Below, piece after piece: positions 47,201-58,035 of a DNA stretch of 64,000 bases. Both the position numbers and the translations under genes were made by a program. Position 1 is the stretch's first letter. Each line of letters starts with the position of its first letter. The notes under the pieces are model-generated. The model saw only the letters and a program-made list of their open reading frames with translations, had not been told where the DNA came from and searched no databases. The stretch comes from Lepturacanthus savala. Taxonomy: Eukaryota; Chordata; Actinopteri; Scombriformes; Trichiuridae. Where the stretch lies: contig CM060474.1 of NCBI GenBank assembly GCA_030544235.1, positions 6,784,398 to 6,848,397 on the forward strand, read 5' to 3'.

Positions 47201-48215
47201 CAGTATACGTTTTTAACATTACTGATGTCTTTTTCAGTGGTAAATGGGAGAACAGCTTGTCGTAGTCTGTCTCAGAGATTACCGATAAGGCTGAACCTGT
47301 GTCCAGTTCCATCTTTAGTTTCACTCCAGACACTGTTGTGTTTATCCATATTATTTTCCGATCTTTTTCAGTTATGCTATGTAGCTCTAAGCATGATAAA
47401 TCATCCTCTTCACTGCTGTTTGTGGTGTCAGCGTGTTCTGTTACTTTGTGCATTTCGTTTGCCTTGGCCTTTGTCTTAGGTTTAAAACCTTTATTCTTTC
47501 CAGATTTGTCTTTTTGTGCATTAATCTGGTCTGATTTGCATGCTCTTTCTATGTGGCCTTGTTTGTTGCATTTCCTACATGTCTTTTCTTTAAACCAGCA
47601 GTCGTTTGCACTGTGAGATGACTTTCCACACCTGTAGCATTTTTGTCTTTTTCCATTTAAGGACATTTGATGCACTCCGCTTTCTAAAGCTTTACTCTGA
47701 AGCTCTGATGCACCTTTAGCTGCTGTTTCCATTGAAATCGCTATTTCTAGAGCTTTCTTCAAATCCAGTTCTTTTTCTGACAATAGCCTTTTCTGTGTGC
47801 TTGTGCAGTGCATGCCGCACACGAGACGGTCTCTTAAAGCGTCGTCTAGCCCGGCTTTAAAATCACAATGCTGCGAGAGTTTGCGCAGTTCGGCCATATA
47901 GTCAGATATGCTTTCTTCTTTAGTTTGATTCCTCTTATGGAATCTGAATCTTTCCGCTATCACTAGAGGTGCGGGATTTAAGTGGTTCTGTAACGTCTTA
48001 ACAATGTCTTTGTAAGGCTTGGTAGACGGTTTAGCTGGGCTCAGGAGATTACGGAGAAGATTGTAAGTTTTTGCTCCCATTAGACTGAGGAGGACGGCAC
48101 TTTTCTTTTCGTCATTGATATCATTAGCGGCACAGTACAACTCCACTCGCTCTATGTATGATTCCCAGTCTTCACTTGAGCTATCAAACTCCTCTATTTT
48201 TCCAACGTTAGCCAT
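44292..48215 (-). CDS. Gag-Pol polyprotein of a Ty3/Gypsy retrotransposon, intact, 1307 aa
   Basis: A single frame from ATG at 48215 to the stop at 44292, with no gag/pol frameshift. Gag comes first (residues 1-190), then two CCHC zinc knuckles (C193-C206 and C213-C226). The aspartic protease has D305-T-G. Reverse transcriptase has YLDD at 594-597, and RNase H has CDAS near 742 and TDHQ at 809. Integrase has an HHCC zinc finger (H964/H967, C997, C1000) and D1028, D1082, E1118, the last two separated by 35 residues. The order PR-RT-RH-IN is that of Ty3/Gypsy. No envelope frame is present. It resembles the elements often annotated as K02A2.6-like in fish; a mag-type lineage is plausible but not shown. 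All catalytic residues looked for are present. Confidence 0.96.
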   Translation of the reverse strand: MANVGKIEEFDSSSEDWESYIERVELYCAANDINDEKKSAVLLSLMGAKTYNLLRNLLSPAKPSTKPYKDIVKTLQNHLNPAPLVIAERFRFHKRNQTKEESISDYMAELRKLSQHCDFKAGLDDALRDRLVCGMHCTSTQKRLLSEKELDLKKALEIAISMETAAKGASELQSKALESGVHQMSLNGKRQKCYRCGKSSHSANDCWFKEKTCRKCNKQGHIERACKSDQINAQKDKSGKNKGFKPKTKAKANEMHKVTEHADTTNSSEEDDLSCLELHSITEKDRKIIWINTTVSGVKLKMELDTGSALSVISETDYDKLFSHLPLKKTSVMLKTYTGERVSPKGKLKVDVAYGDQTHKLELYVLKTTGPALLGREWLRRIQLDWQSIKALNISTSPKSSTRSTDQRLQQLLEANAHVFEKGIGKLKHLKAKIELDKDANPRFHKARPEPYALRPKIEAELQNLETSGILSKVDWSDWATPIVPVMKSSGEIRICGDFKVSINPVLRTVQYPLPRIEDIFSSLAGGEKFSKIDLSQAYLQMEVEESSKRFLTINTHRGLYRYNRLVFGVASAPAIWQRAMDQVLQGIPGTQCYLDDILITGKDDEDHFQNLSKVLTRLNKYGLRAKKGKCEFFKNEISYCGHIIDKHGLHKSQEKIEAVLKAPKPENVSQLRSYLGLVNYYHKFLPNLASVLHPLNALLQAGVEWQWSDKCEKAFKETKSLITSDELLTHYDPAKPIRLACDASPYGIGAVLSHTMNDGVERPIAFASRSLSSAERNYAQIDREALSLVWGIKKFHHYLYGRRFTLVTDHQPLVSIFNPRKGVPVMSAARLQRWALFLGAHSYDIEFKGTKRHCNADGLSRLPMSPSEKEKPSKGDPAEMFYTTLVDQLPVTNAMIRKETRNDPTLSKVYDITMQGWPSHGNPSFPEFSARRDQLSVCQGTLMCGSRVVVPSKLRTRVLDSLHEGHVGTVKMKNLARSYVWWPGVDKQIEDITKTCSGCQSIQNAPPQAPLHPWEWPSSPWQRVHIDSAGPFMNSMFLIAVDAHSKWPEVVPMKSTTSEKTISVLRTIFARNGLPEQIVSDNGPQYTSEEFQDFMKKNGIKHFKSAPHHPATNGLAERFVQTFKKSIKAMTKEDISTQHKIDNFLLVYRNSVHATTNQTPAMLFMNRPLRSRIDLLKPNLRREVQNKQFSSFSNETARSFDVGQQVLARDYRGDRWTPGKIVTRSGPLMYEVDTGEHTWRRNVDQLVNAQPKTPEQPACPPDPGTNADHSSATSPVTEEVPPHESTPVAPRRNPERLRAPPKRLDI

Positions 48216-48394
48216 TTCGGGTATGAAATCCAGACACTTTATCCGTTAGCCTTTTTCACTGTGTGCTTTGCACGGTTACTCACGGATCCTTTGCTAGTTC
48301 CATTTCACCTCTGGCTTCATTTCGACTCCTGCTTTATTTTGCCCTTTTTCCTTCCCTCCGGTTTAAGTTTACATTTCACGTAGGTGGTAAGGGT

Positions 48395-48412
48395 CCAGAT
48401 TACTCGTCGCCA
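48395..48412 (-). other. Primer-binding site candidate of the Gypsy element
   Basis: On the element strand, three bases (AAT) after the 5' LTR, TGGCGACGAGTAATCTGG begins with the TGG expected of a tRNA 3' end complement. The tRNA was not identified. Confidence 0.65.
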
Positions 48413-48415
48413 ATT

Positions 48416-48609
48416 TGTTGTGTCTTTACACCAACATAGTATACTTTAATAAAAGATTCAACTCGGAGGTAACATGAACGTGACTTTACTGTTTTAGTGC
48501 AAGTCTCGATTACACATATCACAGCGCTGGCAGATAACCTATAAGGTAAACATGGTAACTAAGGGAGTGGCTCCGCTGAAGTAAATAGATCCACTTATAG
48601 TATACAACA
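48416..48609 (-). repeat. 5' LTR of the Gypsy element
   Basis: 194 bp, identical to 43958-44151 by eye; followed by the primer-binding site on the element strand. Confidence 0.97.
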
Positions 48610-49035
48610 GTATTCATGAGATAAACAAATCATTTAATGCTTCAAGTCATGTGACAAAGCAGGAGTTGTTTTCCTTACTCGGGCACATAAACTTTGCTAT
48701 GTGTGTTATTCCTCAAGGTCGCTCCTTCATCTGCATCCAATTTACACGCCTTCATATCACTGGACGAGGCTGCTACTCTGATTTCATGTTCTGCTCCCTC
48801 TGCTGGAACAGTGGAATGGCATTTCTGACATTTATTTATGATGATCTGGTCCATTCCTCGGACTCTCTGGAGTTTTTTACAGATGCGGTGGCGTCGGCCG
48901 ACTTCAGGGGTATTTCTATGGTCAGTGGTTCAGCAGTATAAATGGTCCACATCCTTTCATGAGTACCTCCTCTGCTTTACTCGAAATTTATCCCATAGCG
49001 TTAGCTTGCCACCTGTCGGGAAAAGTGGCGCCGAA
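48610..49035 (+). mobile_element. Ngaro/DIRS-type RT-RNase H fragment (right piece)
   Basis: Degenerate frame with TKQELFSLLGHINFAMCVIP, QGRSFI, FIYDDLVHSSDSLEFFTDAV and WSTSFHEYLLCFT. This order (RT thumb, then the RNase H start with FFTDA) is characteristic of tyrosine-recombinase retrotransposons of the DIRS/Ngaro group in fish. A stop at about 48940 and a frame change show decay. Confidence 0.75.
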
Positions 49036-50139
49036 AGCTCATCACAGGGTGAGCAAGGGTTAGCCAGCCAGCTATTACCAAGCTGAAACATAATTATCTT
49101 CTGTTCACGTTTCTCCTGATTGAAGTGTTACTATTAGGAAGAAGCTGCCGTTAACTAAAGGGTTTTACCAGGTATTTCTATGATCAGGCTTGATAGAAGT
49201 GCAGGTAAAAATGAAGAGGGAAGACCTTAGCAGGAAGCCAAAAGATAATAAATCTGAATCCTGTTCCTGCTGATTTCTAATGGCTTTAAGGCGTGGTTGG
49301 TCTGGTTGATCCTGTTCTGGACTCCTGGGGTAACAGAAGCTACACCATTAACACAAACCCCTATGATGGAGGCTGACCTGGAAAATAACCCTAACTATAC
49401 GTTCTCTTTGATATCAATGAGCTCCAAACACACACTGTATGAATGAGTTAGGTACAAGGGAAAAAAAACAGGCAAAAACAGGAATATGTGTTATTTAAGG
49501 AAGCAACAATTCAGCATGCACATAGGTTTTTATGTTCATGTTAGTTTTTTAAATAGATTTATCATCTTTATAATGGTTTAGTTAGATTTGTCATACCAGG
49601 CTACTTACCATGAACATTTCTGGTTCAGTCTAGATTTAAAGTACTGTCTCATCACCATAGAAACCATAAACTAATCAAATCACCATAGAAACCATAAAAT
49701 AATCCAATCACCTGTTACTAGTCAACCACAGTTATATCAACAGTTTAAATCCTTTAGCTCTAAATTACAGAGGAACCTGAAATGGTCCATTTTACCTGAT
49801 ATATCCCTATTGCTTGTTTCATCGCTAACTTTTGGGTCTTTGGAACAGCGTTTGTCCCCTATGACCTCATTCATTCATGTAGATAGTACATCTCCTCAAA
49901 ATGATGCATGATGCTCGTTCCAGTGCAGATTGTTCTCCAGACGCAGCCGTGACTCATTTTGGAATTGGATATTTTATATAGAAACGGTCGATACAGAGGA
50001 TGTAAAACACAAAGGTAACAGCAGGTAGCAACGCGCTGAGCTGTCGCTCCATTATGAAACATTAATAAAATGTCACTCTGACCGATTTTAGATTGTTTGC
50101 AGGTGTAAAAACAGACCCCCCACTGATAAATGATGTTAT
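49036..50139. other. No gene seen
   Basis: Includes a short direct repeat (CACCATAGAAACCATAAA, twice at 49651-49705). No exon with supported splice sites. Confidence 0.5.
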
Positions 50140-50275
50140 AAAAAACTTTTTAAAATACAGTTTAAGAAGCATTCTTCAGGTTTCTATAAATGTAGATTGT
50201 GTGTTCATGTTGGTTTAAAACCTTTTAATAGAGGTAAACTGTCTGGTACTAAGTGTTTAGGGTTAATCCACATCA
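50140..50275. repeat. Interspersed repeat shared with 3050-3380
   Basis: ACTTTTTAAAATACAG, TTCTATAAATGTAGATTG, AAACTGTCTGGTACTAAG and CCACATCACGG follow the order seen at the other copy. Confidence 0.6.
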
Positions 50276-50699
50276 CGGTAGTTTATTCACTGACCCTGAT
50301 GATAATTGGTGTGGACCTAATAATGGAACTAGTGGAGCGAAAGCCCCCTGATGTTAGGTCACTCTATACATACTGTACATCTGTGATGTCACAGATATAC
50401 AACTCGCTTCTTCCCTACAATAACGACCTAGAAACAGAGGAACCAGCCAACCTTAACGTGATGATTTGATGTGAAATGTATTTTATAAATGATTTAATTT
50501 GATTCATTCTATGCAACAACAGAGAGTTTAAGGCTATTTTACTACATAAATAACATGCTGAAGTCTGTTATTTAGTGATTCATGAGAAGTTTTATAATCG
50601 ATGAATTTAGCTAAATCTTATCAGTCATTAATCTGATTTTAAAAAGGTCAGAGGTCGAATCTCTGTGAACGAATCAGACACGAAGGCAGACTTCACTTT

Positions 50700-50725
50700 G
50701 TAATAAATGACAGTTTATTATAAAT
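50700..50725 (-). terminator. Possible poly(A) signals on the minus strand
   Basis: AATAAACTGTCATTTATTAC on the minus strand, after a GC-richer, purine-rich stretch (50760-50940). It could end a very long shank3 3'UTR (10 kb) or another minus-strand transcript. Position is the only link. Confidence 0.25.
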
Positions 50726-50939
50726 ATTACAATCTGTCGCGTTGCAGAGCTCATCCGTTGTCATCGTGTGCTCTTCAGTTTTTAGAAAAGGGAAGAAAAA
50801 ACTACAAGTACATACACACCACTCACTCCAGAAGAAACTACAAACGTACTGTAAAAAGAGGAAGCTAGAAAGGAGGAGGAGGAGGAGGAAAACCAGAAGA
50901 ACCGGGTGAATATTAGGAGGAGGAAGGTTCCACACACGG

Positions 50940-52700
50940 GTTAGTGAATCCTCAGCAGGATGGTCAACTCATAGTTTGACCATTTATTTTTTTCTCGGTT
51001 TCTATATCCACTGTTTTATTTGAGCGTCTGAATTCAGAGTTTTAATAACCCTCAAAAACTTTTACTAAATGAACAAATGCACCAATGATATTTAAATATC
51101 CTCTATCACCAGTTGAGGCTCGTTATTCCATTTTTTCCCCCTTTTATACAGTTGTCCTGGACCTTCTCTAGTTCTCTGGTTGAGCAGCCATGTTGCCTCC
51201 TTCATTCAGTCCATTATCACTTCCTAATTAGACACGTTTAGTTTATTTGGGGAGAATTTATCTTCGTGGAAAAGTATCAGGTGTTTTTCAGCTGTTGCCA
51301 GAAGTTAAACCAAGTCGATGTTAATAATCTCTAATGTTTAGGCGAAGAAAAAATAAATAAAACTCAACTAAAAAGTGGAAATCACACTAGTATTTTCTGG
51401 ACCTTTCAAAGTAAAGTTCACTTTGTTTAAAATGAATCCAGGTTTATCTATTGGGGCTGCTGCTAAAACCTTTTAAAGGGTTCATTTCAATAAAAAAAAC
51501 ATCAAATTTCTGAGTTTTTTTCTGGAACAAATAAAAAGTTATTTTGAAATTGTGTTCAGAAATCTGACTGTTTTTAAGAGTGAATACATTAAATTTAACT
51601 CTTAAACAGTGTTTTCTCTGTGGCCCTAAGACTCTTCCAAAGATCCATGTAAGAATTATCTTTGTCTTACACTGATTTAAACATCTGAAATTACTGGTGG
51701 TTTTCTGATTAATGAATTAACATGAATTAACTTTATCTTAAAGGGCCCACATCACAGAAAGATTTTACTATTTGATTATAAGAAGGTCCAGGTGTCATAT
51801 AAATATCGTCCCAAGCTTCAAAACCATGAATCCACAGAAATGCACAAAGCAGCCTTAAAATGAGCCGTCAGGACTTCTGTGAAGTTGTGATGTCACAACT
51901 ACACAACCTTGCTAATATAGGCTCATTAATATTAATGAGACAGACACTAAACAACCTGTTGTTAGTGACATCACACCTTCAAATAAAACCCAGTGGGAAA
52001 ACGTGGGATCTTTAATAAAGGTAACGCTCTATGTACATGCTGTACTTTTATAATTTCTATTGTTTAATATCTTTAAAAAGAAGACTTGACTTCTTGATCT
52101 TTGTTAGCTTATTGTTAGCTTCCACAGCTAGTTAGCATAGCTGCTATCAACAACTCCACTGCAGTTAGTGTGGAATCGCAGGGATTCCCAATGGGGACCT
52201 GAGGTCAGAGGTCACCTGGTTTTCACTGTGTGGTCTACATGGAGCTGATGACTCTGTACAGTAGACTATAGCCTACTATAATATATACAACACTGATATA
52301 CAGCATTTATCTGATTAATGTGATATTCACTGATGTAAACAGCTACACAACAGATGCATCTTTACCAGGTAAAGACTTCCTAGAATGTTTTAATTTGGGG
52401 GTTTAGGGCACTTTTTCCTGATTTATCAGCTAAAAATCCAAACTTTATATAAATTGTTTTACATGCTCATGTCATGTCAAAACTTGTTTTACTTTAGATA
52501 ACATAATAATACATGAATATAATCAGGGTCAGTTTTCCAAAAAAAAAAAAAGATGAACCACAGAGACATTTCATGTTAATTTTTGTTTTGAGGTTTTAAA
52601 GGAAGCTCAAAACTCATAAAAATGCTGTAAGACAAAAATGAACATGAAATGTTTTCAGGACTAAAAACATTTCACAAAATCCTGCCTAGCCTTGATTAAC
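50940..52700. other. No gene seen; repeat debris
   Basis: 52560-52700 (TTTCATGTTAATTTTTGTTT, AAAACTCATAAAAATG, ACAAAAATGAACATGAAATG) belongs to the composite repeat around the mariner-like MITEs. The rest shows no coding signal. Confidence 0.5.
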
Positions 52701-53230
52701 CATAATTAAAGCTGCAAGCAGCAATGAACAGGCTGCTAGATGTTGCAAACAAAATGTAAATTTGAGGTAAATTGGATCATGTTTTGTCACATTGCTGTTA
52801 CTTCCTGTTCCCAGCAGGTGGCGCTATGACTATGAGTCAATCTGGATGTTCAGGTGTGTTCAGGGTCACTGATGACGTCTGCTGAACTTACAGCAACTTC
52901 CTGTTTCATGGCGAGACAAGAAGGAAATTTGTGGTGGCGTCACAGCAACCAGGAATAACGTAGGAAAAAAGCTTTTGATAACTTTTTATTTCCAAGAGTC
53001 GATCCTTTTGTGAGGTTTTGATGCGTTTTTGACACGTTCACGTCCAATGAATTTATAGACGTTTAGCCACGCCCATTATTACAAACCATAAAACCTTAAC
53101 ATTTTCACTGAGTTCGATTGGTGTGAATATTTGATGACGTTTAGGGGCAAAAAAAACTTAATTTAGAGAGAAGAAGAAAGAAGAAGAAGAAAGATATAAC
53201 AGTGAGTTCAGGCCCTCGTTACAACTAAGA
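52700..53230. repeat. Interspersed repeat (AAGCTGCAAGCAGC / GCAGGTGGCGCTATGAC type) with a CTCF-like motif
   Basis: TTAAAGCTGCAAGCAGCAAT, CTTCCTGTTCCCAGC, AGGTGGCGCTATGACTAT and GTTTCATGGCGAGAC mark a repeat that is abundant in many teleosts. It contains CCAGCAGGTGGCGCT at 52811-52825, a full match to the CTCF core CCASYAGRKGGCRSY. Confidence 0.65.
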
Positions 53231-54964
53231 AAGTGGAATTTTTCTAAAAACTCTGATATATCCGACTTTAATTAAACATAAGTGTCTAGTCATTCAGTCC
53301 AGATCCATTTGTTTAAAGTCTAGATGTTTAGAGAAGGCTGATTGATTAGGCTGATTAACAGCTGATGTGTAGCTGTGTATAAAGGCTGAATATCACATAT
53401 GGATAAAACTTCAGACTATAACCTACCATAATATTACTGTTAATTTTATACGTTTTACTTTATTTAATAACACTATCTAGCTTCATTTTTCTACCATAAT
53501 ATATATATATTATACAGACTCTATAGTCTACTGTAATTGATGTACATCTACTATACATTCTATACCTCTGTGGCTTTACTTTTTCACATAAAAGGGCATC
53601 AAGAGGTTCAACTTGTATAAATCCTGATTGTTTAGCTGCTTAAATCATAAACACACCCACTAAACATGGGACAGATGATCAGATCACGTCTATATTGGGT
53701 CTGTTGGTTCATGACCAATCCTGGACATCTATTCAACGTCCAGTATTTGGACGTCCAAGCATGATCCAACTTGGACGTCATAATGACGTTCAATATTTCA
53801 ACATGGGGACAATCTTTGGGCATCATCTTTGACAGGTGTCTGAAATCAGAATGACGTCTTTTCGTAGTCATTTCTAGCGTTCAGTTTCAGTCAGGGTGGT
53901 TTCGTAACACCATGCAACATCTTTTTCCAACATTTACCAGCGGCCTATTGTTGGCGTGTGGCTTTACCTTTTTACATAAAAGGGCATCAAGAGGTTCATC
54001 TTGTATAAATCATGATTGTTAAGGCTCAAATATTTTAAGATTCATGGGGGCTAAATGATTATAATTCACCACATAATTGCAACACAAAATGATCAGAAAC
54101 AGTCATTTTTGATCATAAATATACATGGAAAAGGCATATTTGGTGTTGTGTTATTGTTCCAAGTGATTTATGAAAAAGTGGCCCCATTTACCTGATGTCA
54201 GCCTATAAACCATAACCACTTGAGCATTGAAGAAGATGTGGAGACTTTACGACTCTGATCTAAGTGACTTTTTCTTTGTTAAAAATACTTTATTAGCATC
54301 TTTTTTCCAGTGTTATTGGAGACTGTCCTGGTGTTTGGAGACTTAGCCACAGCTAGCAAGCTAACAAGCTAATGTAGGCTAAAACAATTAGCTTGAAAAA
54401 TGAGCAGCCACCACTGATACAGAGGTCCCATGAACGTTGACGTTAAACATTGGAAAAGATGTGATCTGGCGTTAAAACAACAAATTGGAGACCTAAAAAC
54501 AACATGAAAAGACGTCATTCTGACACCACATTGCTCAGCGGGTCACAGTGGACTTGTGTTGGAAAAACAGAGTTGTTGCACACAAACCAATAGTTCCTGG
54601 TAGGTCATTACAGTGGCTTCCCAATAAAACAAATACACCTTCCAGAGATGTCTTCTTGTATTTCAAGGTTTATCCTACAAGTGTAGACATCGTGGTTTTA
54701 GCAGCAGTCAGCGTCATGTCCTTCGACTAAACTCTGCAGGATATTAACACAAGGAACCATCTTTGGAAGTTGTATTTTTTCCACAGTAGATGAACCATGT
54801 TGTGGATTCTTATCTTCTGACTCTGGATGACTGATATTGGAAATAAATGTCACGTCTTTTTTCAACATTTACCAGAGGTCTAATGTTGACATGTGGTTTT
54901 ACTGTTTCACATAAAATGGCATCAAATGGTTCAACTTGTATAAATCATGATTGTTTAGGTGTAA

Positions 54965-55011
54965 CACAATAACCTCTACAGGGGTCAATTTGACCGTTGG
55001 TGGTTCTAGTG
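54965..55011. repeat. 47-bp palindromic mini-element, copy 2
   Basis: CACAATAACCTCTACAGGGG, TCAATTTGACC, GTTGGTGGTTCTAGTG: both halves mirror each other around TCAATTTGA. Confidence 0.65.
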
Positions 55012-55482
55012 TAAAGAATAATTCTGTGGATGGAAGCATATGAATTATTTAAAAAAAATGTTTAACCTAAAAGTAATTTTAGCTTGTAAACATGGTTGCT
55101 GGTATTTTATAGACACCAAAACATGTAGCAGGTAGCATTTTTCCGGTGGGAGAACAAATTCCCTGTCCAGAATTCTGGTTGCTGCAAAATTTGAATTGAA
55201 CCAGCATAAATTTCCCTGGTAGTAATGTTAGCTTTCTGTTTTTAATAGACAGCTGCTCCTACAAATCACAGAAACATGTTTCTTACTGACGAAATTAGTT
55301 CGGTTGCAGGTACTTTTATAGACACCAAAGCATGGAGCATTTATCGGGTAGAAAAACAAATTCCACACCCAAATTTCTGTTTCTCCAAATATCAGTTGAC
55401 CCTCCATGAATTTGACTTTCTATTTTTAATAGACAGCTTTTCCTGTAAATCATGCAAAGATGTATCTTACTGCTGAAATTAA

Positions 55483-55530
55483 CACTAGAACCACTATAGG
55501 GGTCAATTTGACCCATCGGTGGTTCTAGTG
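55483..55530. repeat. 48-bp palindromic mini-element, copy 3
   Basis: CACTAGAACCACTATAGGGG, TCAATTTGACCC, ATCGGTGGTTCTAGTG. The clearest copy, with TTAA on its left side. Confidence 0.75.
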
Positions 55531-56200
55531 CTGCAACTAAACATCGGGCAGATGTGAAGATCATGTCTATATTGGTTCACGATCGCTCCTGGACACCTAT
55601 TCAACGTCTGAACTAGGTCCAGTATTTGTATGTCATGGTTTTAGCAGCAGTTAGCGTAAACTCTGCAGGATATTAGCACAGGGAACCATCTTTGGAGTTG
55701 TTGGAAGTTATATTTTTTTCCCCAGTAGATGAAGCATGTTTTGGATGGTTTCGGACGCGGCCTCAAGGTGAAATTTACTTAATGTGCTGTGGCCTGACAG
55801 GAAACAGCGTGGGGGGGGGGGGGCGAGGTTTTAGGCATAAAGTGCGTCAGCGATTGCCGTTTCCCAAACTAAAATACAAAGCTTCTTATCAGACACTTTC
55901 TCATCATTAATCTTTTGCTCTAAAGCAGATCCCTCCTTTTCTGTCCAGTGATTATAAAAACCATTTCAACAATTAATTACGCCCATTTTCACATAAAAGG
56001 GCATCAAGAGGTTCAACTTGTATAAATCATGATTGTTTAGCTGCTTAAATCATACACACACCCACTAAACATGGGACAGATGATCAGATCGTGTTTATAT
56101 TGGGTTTGTTGGTTTATGACCAATCCTGGACGTCTATTTAACGTCTAAACTAGGTCCAGTGTTTGGTCCAACCTTGAAATAAACATTTCAACCATTAATT

Positions 56201-57689
56201 CCACCTATTCTTACACTAGATGGACTTCAAACATCACAATTTAATCAGATTGAAGTCTATGTGAGACTAGTGTCACTGCACTTTTTTTTTTTTTAACTCT
56301 AAATGTCTTCATGGAATTTGTTGATGATCTGGAGGAAACTCCACATATGGCAGGGTTTAAATCCCCTTTATGGCAGGGAGGAAACTCCATATATATCTAT
56401 ATATATCTATGTCCTGTTCCTGATTACCTGATTTCCATCGATTGGTGTAGGAATAACACACTTAGTTATTTAAGGGGAGTTAACCTAGAAGTCTGTGGTA
56501 TTAATGTGAGGAAGGTGTCATGGGGGAAGGAGAAATGTTCTGTACAGATGGCTTTAAACAGATAGCACCATGTACAGTAAGCCCTCGATAAGCAGGTTAG
56601 AAACCAGAGAGGTTTACAGTTGGCTCTCCCTGAAACACATCACATCAGCACAAAGTCACACTCATTGACAAATCATCACGAATCCCAGAAACATCACCCC
56701 GGAATTCAACTCATTGTCAAATCATAATAAACTCTAAATCATTTCCAAACAATATAAACTCTGTAAGTCATCACCACTACGTTATTATTACTCGTTATTC
56801 ATTAATTCTAAATGATTGGCATTTAAAGATATGAACTGAAAATTAACACAAATGAGTGATATTTGAAAACAAAAAAAAGAATCCTAAGCTAATCTCCTGT
56901 TGTTGATGCGTAGGATGCTAGCAGCTCGCTAACCGTCCAGCTAGCAAAAAGTCCTGCTAAACTCGCCCGGGGAAGCAGAATGACACAAGGAAAAAATACT
57001 AATTTTCTTAATGTCTGTGGCCAGTTTGACAAAATCAGCTCTTTGATCAATTTCTTTTCACCTGCTGAGCTTCTTGTCCAACTTTACAGAGTATGCTGTT
57101 AGCATATGGTATAAGATACTCTAGCGGCAAAAAACTCAAAAATTGCTTTTCTGGATTATATTAGAATACACAGCAGTTAAGTTTTGGTGTTGTTTTATTA
57201 GCTCTTCCTTAGCATATCATATGTAGCTGTCCAGTTTTTTAATTAATTGACACTTTAATGATTTTGAGTTCGTTCGTTTTATTATTATTAGATTAATTAT
57301 CATTTTGGGCCCAAAAGTCCACCTGTTCCAGCATTTCAGACGTGAGTACTTCCCGTTTTCCTTTTCTGATGATGGTAAACTCAATATTTCAGGATTATGT
57401 CATTTTTTTCACATTTTTTGGGGCACTTCATTGACTACATTTTTAATCAGGAAAATATAAATTCTCATGGGAGACACACCTTATTTCTGAAAAAATATGC
57501 AGAGTAGGAAACATTTGATCCTGTTTGAATTGTGCCATGAACTCCACGTTTGTCACATATTCATTGTTTTAACAAATTAAGAGAAATTTATTGGTAATTT
57601 TATTCACAGACATCTATTTATCTTACCCGATATGTTTTTCTGTGCTTTTATCAGCCGGGAAGTGAAAATCGCAGCCGGGGAGGCTACAT
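56201..57689. other. No gene seen
   Basis: AT-rich; a short ATATATCT repeat at 56390-56412 and no supported exon. Confidence 0.5.
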
Positions 57690-58035
57690 CCCAGCACACG
57701 TCACATTAACATTAGCTTTAGCATCTCTGGGTTAACATTAGCTTCATTGGCTCTGGGTTAACGTTAGCCTCAGTAGGTCTGGGTTAACCTTAGCTTCATT
57801 GGCTCAGGGTTAACGTTAGCTTCATTGGCTCTGGGTTAACATTAGCTTCAGTCGCTCAGGGTTAACGTTAGCCTCAGTAGCTCTGGGTTAATGTTATCTT
57901 CAGACACTCTGGGTTGACATTGGCCTCAGTAGCTCTAGGTTTGCCTTAGCTTCATTGGTTTTGGGATAACATTAGCTTCAATGGCTATGGGTTAATATTA
58001 GCTTTAGCATCTCTGGGTAAATGTTAGCTTGTGCT
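57690..58035. repeat. TTAGC minisatellite, about 11 copies of a 29-bp unit
   Basis: Units of GGGTTAACGTTAGCTTCA then TTGGCTCT, with ACATTAGC and GTCTGGG variants. GTTAACGTTAGC gives each unit a short palindrome (GTTAAC). Confidence 0.85.

Larger units (their letters stand above)
43958..48609 (-). mobile_element. Full-length Ty3/Gypsy retrotransposon with identical LTRs
   Basis: 4652 bp. Two 194-bp LTRs (43958-44151 and 48416-48609) show no difference by eye. They begin TGTTG and end CAACA, and a 5-bp target duplication GTATT lies on both outer sides (43953-43957 and 48610-48614). A primer-binding site, a polypurine tract and one unbroken gag-pol frame complete the element. Identical LTRs imply very recent insertion. 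It interrupts an older Ngaro/DIRS-type RT fragment. Confidence 0.97.
53585..56200. repeat. Diverged local duplication array
   Basis: ACATAAAAGGGCATCAAGAG and GTTCAACTTGTATAAATC recur at 53588, 53968, 54908 (variant) and 55991. CCCACTAAACATGGGACAGA and GGACGTCTATTTAACG-type sequence recur at 53660 and 56060. GGAACCATCTTTGGA and CAGTAGATGAA-CATGTT recur at 54750 and 55685. TTTTATAGACACCAAA recurs at 55110 and 55315. This is a mosaic of old duplications with no gene. Confidence 0.65.

Noticed and set aside
44406..47616. Plus-strand frames inside the Gypsy element
   Set aside because: Antisense shadows of the gag-pol frame.
50693..50935. Minus frame MWNLPPPNIHPVLLVFLLLL
   Set aside because: Hydrophobic run comes from a GGA-rich tract; no start context, splice sites or homology.
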